Shown: piece by piece, positions 14,888 to 16,866 of the stretch
Numbering within the stretch: the first letter of the stretch is position 1
How the letters are laid out: each line of letters starts with the position of its first letter
Assembly: GCA_002327785.1 (NCBI GenBank)
Contig: DCUI01000305.1
Span: forward strand, 1,754 to 18,619
Length of the DNA stretch: 16,866 nucleotides
Reading direction: 5' to 3'
From: Phycisphaerales bacterium UBA2218
GTDB taxonomy: Bacteria; Planctomycetota; Phycisphaerae; Sedimentisphaerales; Anaerobacaceae
Translations under genes and position numbers: made by a program
Notes under the pieces: generated by a model
Told to the model about the DNA's origin: nothing
The model's database searches: none
What the model saw: only the letters and a program-made list of their open reading frames with translations

Positions 14888-16240
14888 CTATTCAATCCCC
14901 AACTCCCGCTGGATCTCCTCCAGGGGCACTCCCTTCGTCTCCGGCATGCGGAAGATGACCCATAACAACTGGAGCACCATCATGATCGCATAGACGGCGA
15001 ACACAGGCCCGCCGCCCAGTGCGCCCGCAATCGGTTTGAACGTCCAGGAGACCGCCGCCGCCATGAACCAGTGCGTGAACGAGCCCAGCGCCTGCCCGCG
15101 GGCCCGCACGCGATTCGGGAAGACCTCGCTGATGAACACCCAGATCACGGCTCCCTGGCCAAAGGCGTGTGAGGCAATGAAGACGATCAAGGCAAGGAGG
15201 ACGATCTTCCCGCCGGCCGGCGTGAACTCTGTTCGATATGTGAAGAACGCCATCGAGGCCACCGAGAGGCTGATGATGTACCCTATCGAACCCACCAGCA
15301 TCAGGCGCTTGCGGCCAAAATGGTCGATGATCGCCAGTGCCGCCATGGTGAAGACCAGGTTGGTAAATCCGATGATCACCGACTGGAGCATGGCGCTTTC
15401 CCCGGCGGCTCCTGCCATTCGGAAGATGCTGGGAGCATAATAGAGGATGGCGTTGATCCCCGACAGTTGGTTGAACACGGCGATCAGCACGGCCAGCGCG
15501 ATCGGTCTGGCATACTTCCTGCAATAGAACGGCTCTTGCAGACTGTGATGCTCCAGGTCCAACGATGCCTGAATGGCCGCGATTTCCTCTTCTGCATCGC
15601 CCTTGTCCGTGCCGAGACGCCCAAGCACCGCCCTGGCCTCGTCAATTCTCTTCCTGGCGACCAGCCACCGGGGACTATCGGGGTTCGCAAACAGCAGGAA
15701 GAAAAAGGCTGCGGCAGGCAAGGCCTCGACGCCGAACATCCAACGCCATTCGACGGCGCCGAGCTGTAAGCGAGTGATGACGTAGTTGGAAAAGAACGCC
15801 AGGAGGATGCCGAACACAATGTTGAACTGGGTGATCGCGACGAGCCGGCCGCGCAGTCTCGCCGGGGAGATCTCCGCGATGTAGGTCGGAGAGACGACCG
15901 TCGTGCCGCCGATGGCAATGCCGCCCAGGAACCGGAAGGCCAGGAAGGAATACCAGTCCCATGCCCATGCACTGCCGACCGCGGAGATGAAATAGAAGAC
16001 GGCCATGACCATCAGCGTCTTCTTGCGTCCGGCCCAATCGGACGGCCTGCCGACACTGATCGAGCCCAGAATCGTTCCGATCAGCGCGCTGGCGACCGTG
16101 AATCCATACCAGAAATCGCTCAGTGCGTACACGGCCCGAAGCCCCTCCTCCGCACCCGAGATCACGGCGGTATCGAATCCAAACAGCAGACCTCCCAACG
16201 CGGCAACGAGCGAACTACGCAGCAACACGCCTTTGGACAC
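14888..16240 (-). CDS. Sugar porter family MFS transporter (paralogue 1)
   Basis: This 450-residue, 12-helix MFS protein of the sugar porter family starts at a GTG codon with AAGGAG eight bases upstream. It carries GRPSDWAGRK (64-73), PDSPRWL (187-193), NQLSGINAILYY (257-268), a second-half DHFGRK loop, and PETKG (433-437). It would import a hexose, probably by proton symport. It is the first gene of the leftward set porter - GH32 - phosphoesterase, so fructose is the inferred cargo. It matches the porter at 881-2257 at most positions over long stretches (LFGFDTAVISG, GFTV-SALIGT, WRWMFGVEA), so the two are paralogues from a fairly recent common ancestor. A candidate promoter with a TATAAT box is about 100 bases upstream. 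Confidence 0.92.
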   Translation of the reverse strand: MSKGVLLRSSLVAALGGLLFGFDTAVISGAEEGLRAVYALSDFWYGFTVASALIGTILGSISVGRPSDWAGRKKTLMVMAVFYFISAVGSAWAWDWYSFLAFRFLGGIAIGGTTVVSPTYIAEISPARLRGRLVAITQFNIVFGILLAFFSNYVITRLQLGAVEWRWMFGVEALPAAAFFFLLFANPDSPRWLVARKRIDEARAVLGRLGTDKGDAEEEIAAIQASLDLEHHSLQEPFYCRKYARPIALAVLIAVFNQLSGINAILYYAPSIFRMAGAAGESAMLQSVIIGFTNLVFTMAALAIIDHFGRKRLMLVGSIGYIISLSVASMAFFTYRTEFTPAGGKIVLLALIVFIASHAFGQGAVIWVFISEVFPNRVRARGQALGSFTHWFMAAAVSWTFKPIAGALGGGPVFAVYAIMMVLQLLWVIFRMPETKGVPLEEIQRELGIE

Positions 16241-16248
16241 TTTCAGGA

Positions 16249-16254
16249 CTCCTT
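16249..16254 (-). promoter_or_regulatory. Shine-Dalgarno site before a GTG start
   Basis: AAGGAG on the minus strand is eight bases from the GTG at 16240-16238. No ATG in this frame lies nearby, so the GTG start is well supported. Confidence 0.75.
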
Positions 16255-16337
16255 ATCCACGTTGCGCCGGCCATCGCAGTCCCTTGCCGGCTTCCGGGTT
16301 CCTGCCCAATCCACGCACGACAACGACGAGTCGGCGC

Positions 16338-16366
16338 ATTATACTCTCCCAGGAGGATCAAGGACA
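16338..16366 (-). promoter_or_regulatory. Candidate promoter for the porter-GH32-phosphoesterase set
   Basis: On the minus strand a perfect TATAAT lies at 16343-16338. Seventeen bases before it is TGTCCT (16366-16361), a poor -35 match; TTGATC lies too close (12 bases). The transcript would start near 16331, giving a leader of about 90 bases. A weak -35 box suggests that an activator may be needed, which fits an inducible sugar operon, but this is inference. Confidence 0.45.
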
Positions 16367-16401
16367 GTGAATCAGAGCAATACATCGCCCCGGAAACCCG
16401 T

Positions 16402-16562
16402 CTGCGTTCAACACGGGCGAACCGTGGGGGTGGGACGCAGGTGACGCTGCCAAACTCGTTTGAGTCCGTGCCTCGCCTGACAGACGGTGCCTTGGGGCGT
16501 ATGGACAGGGACCCCAAACTGGCTTGACCGTGCTCGCTTCGAGCACAAAAAGACACGGTCAA
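16402..16562. other. Inverted-repeat cluster in a 500-base intergenic region
   Basis: The gap from 16241 to 16739 has no convincing gene. Besides the promoter, terminator and repeat listed separately, it holds three inverted repeats. CTGCGT/ACGCAG (16402-16407, 16435-16440) encloses CACGG/CCGTG (16412-16416, 16422-16426). TTGGGG/CCCCAA lies at 16492-16497 and 16512-16517. TTGACCGTG/CACGGTCAA (16524-16532, 16554-16562) has an inner GTGCTCG/CGAGCAC hairpin (16530-16536, 16540-16546) that shares three bases with the outer left arm, so the two cannot both be complete. These could be operator sites or a structured RNA upstream of the porter gene. Confidence 0.5.
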
Positions 16563-16590
16563 ACTGCGATTGGGCGTGGTGCCAACATGG

Positions 16591-16625
16591 AAGAAAGGGC
16601 CGGGGGTTCTGTTTCCCGCCGGCCC
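16591..16625 (-). terminator. Likely intrinsic terminator of the LamG gene
   Basis: GGGCCGGGGG at 16597-16606 pairs with CCC and CCGGCCC at 16615-16625, with a single bulged base at 16618 and an eight-base loop. On the minus strand the stem is followed by TTTCTT (16596-16591). It lies 115 bases past the LamG-type stop at 16740, beyond the two-hairpin repeat. The T-run is interrupted, so this is likely but not certain. Confidence 0.5.
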
Positions 16626-16670
16626 GTTCCGAAGTGTGTGTGTCGCACTTGCCCATCTGGCCCGCAAGCA

Positions 16671-16730
16671 TACAGTGGCACGGGCATCTTGCCCGTGATC
16701 TGAAATCCATGGGCGAGACGCCCATGCTAC
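16671..16730. repeat. Two-hairpin intergenic repeat, copy 2
   Basis: This copy has the same architecture as the one at 4996-5054. It begins TACAG and ends GCTAC, with stems CACGGGC/GCCCGTG (16679-16685, 16691-16697, loop ATCTT) and CATGGGC/GCCCATG (16708-16714, 16720-16726, loop GAGAC) separated by ten bases. The stems are identical to copy 1 while loops and spacer differ. It starts nine bases downstream of the stop codon of the leftward LamG-type gene. Confidence 0.85.
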
Positions 16731-16739
16731 GGAAACGCC

Positions 16740-16866
16740 CTACGGCCTCACGACGCGGCTGTAGATCCTCACGTCGTCGATCAGGCCGGACCAGAAACTC
16801 CCCGATTGCATGCTGCCGCCGCTGCCAAGGATGAATTTGGCCTCCAGCAGGCTCACTTCGCCCAAC
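16740..16866 (-). CDS. LamG / concanavalin-A-like domain protein, C-terminal end (partial)
   Basis: The gene enters from the right edge and ends with TAG at 16742-16740. The visible 42 or so codons include VSLLEAKFILGSGG, FWSGLIDDVRIYSR and VVRP at the end. The GLIDDVRIY-R motif is typical of the last strands of LamG-type (Laminin_G_3) domains, which are jelly-rolls common on secreted planctomycete proteins and often attached to glycosidases or surface proteins. What else the protein contains lies outside the window. It runs in the same direction as the porter-GH32 set but is separated by about 500 bases with a terminator and a new promoter. It is therefore probably a separate transcription unit, though it may belong to the same sugar locus. 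Confidence 0.75.
   Translation of the reverse strand, partial: LGEVSLLEAKFILGSGGSMQSGSFWSGLIDDVRIYSRVVRP

Noticed and set aside
16408..16725. A 105-codon minus-strand frame in the 16241-16739 gap, and a 150-codon one at 16215-16667.
   Set aside because: The first begins inside the two-hairpin repeat, both cross strong hairpins, the second also overlaps the start of the porter gene, and neither translation looks like a protein family.
4996..16730. A CRISPR array or transposon ends suggested by the repeated hairpin block.
   Set aside because: There are only two copies 11.6 kb apart with no spacers, no target-site duplication that I can see, and no transposase in the window.

Overview
The window looks like a GC-rich chromosomal segment (roughly 60% by eye) from a member of the Planctomycetota, plausibly of the Phycisphaerae/Sedimentisphaerales kind. 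I infer this from the HU-family protein type, the sugar porter / levanase / DUF5054-mannosidase content, the abundance of UroD-family and YncE-phosphoesterase proteins typical of that phylum, and the intergenic hairpin repeats. No rRNA or other taxonomic marker is present, so the assignment is an inference.

Layout. Positions 1-692 are a housekeeping edge: the last 34 codons of an EttA-like ABC-F protein, then a short HU/IHF-family DNA-binding protein with its own promoter and a clear intrinsic terminator. Positions 700-842 hold a cluster of palindromic REP-like repeats. From 881 to 16240 the window is a carbohydrate-use locus made of two leftward gene sets separated by one rightward gene. The first leftward set (8455 to 881) is a large GH38-like glycosidase with an N-terminal PL4-type beta-sandwich, a second GH38-like/DUF5054 glycosidase, and a sugar porter. 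The single rightward gene (8577-9848) is a UroD-superfamily protein of the zinc methyltransferase type. The second leftward set (16240 to 9894) is a second sugar porter, a GH32 levanase/fructanase with two N-terminal beta-sandwich modules, and a lipoprotein that fuses a YVTN beta-propeller to a phosphoesterase domain. The right edge (16740-16866) is the C-terminus of a LamG-type protein, also leftward.

How the genes may work together (inference): exported GH32 and GH38-like enzymes would release fructose- and mannose-type sugars from a glycan, and two paralogous 12-helix porters, one per set, would import them. The UroD-like protein could act on methyl groups, for example from methylated sugars, but no corrinoid protein or partner methyltransferase is visible. 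No regulator, kinase, isomerase or SusC/D pair is in the window.

The most interesting non-coding features are a two-hairpin repeat present twice, each time at the 3' end of a leftward gene; a promoter whose -10 box lies right on the UroD-like start and implies a leaderless mRNA; and a hairpin-rich 500-base intergenic region at 16241-16739. I found no CRISPR array, tRNA, insertion sequence or phage gene.
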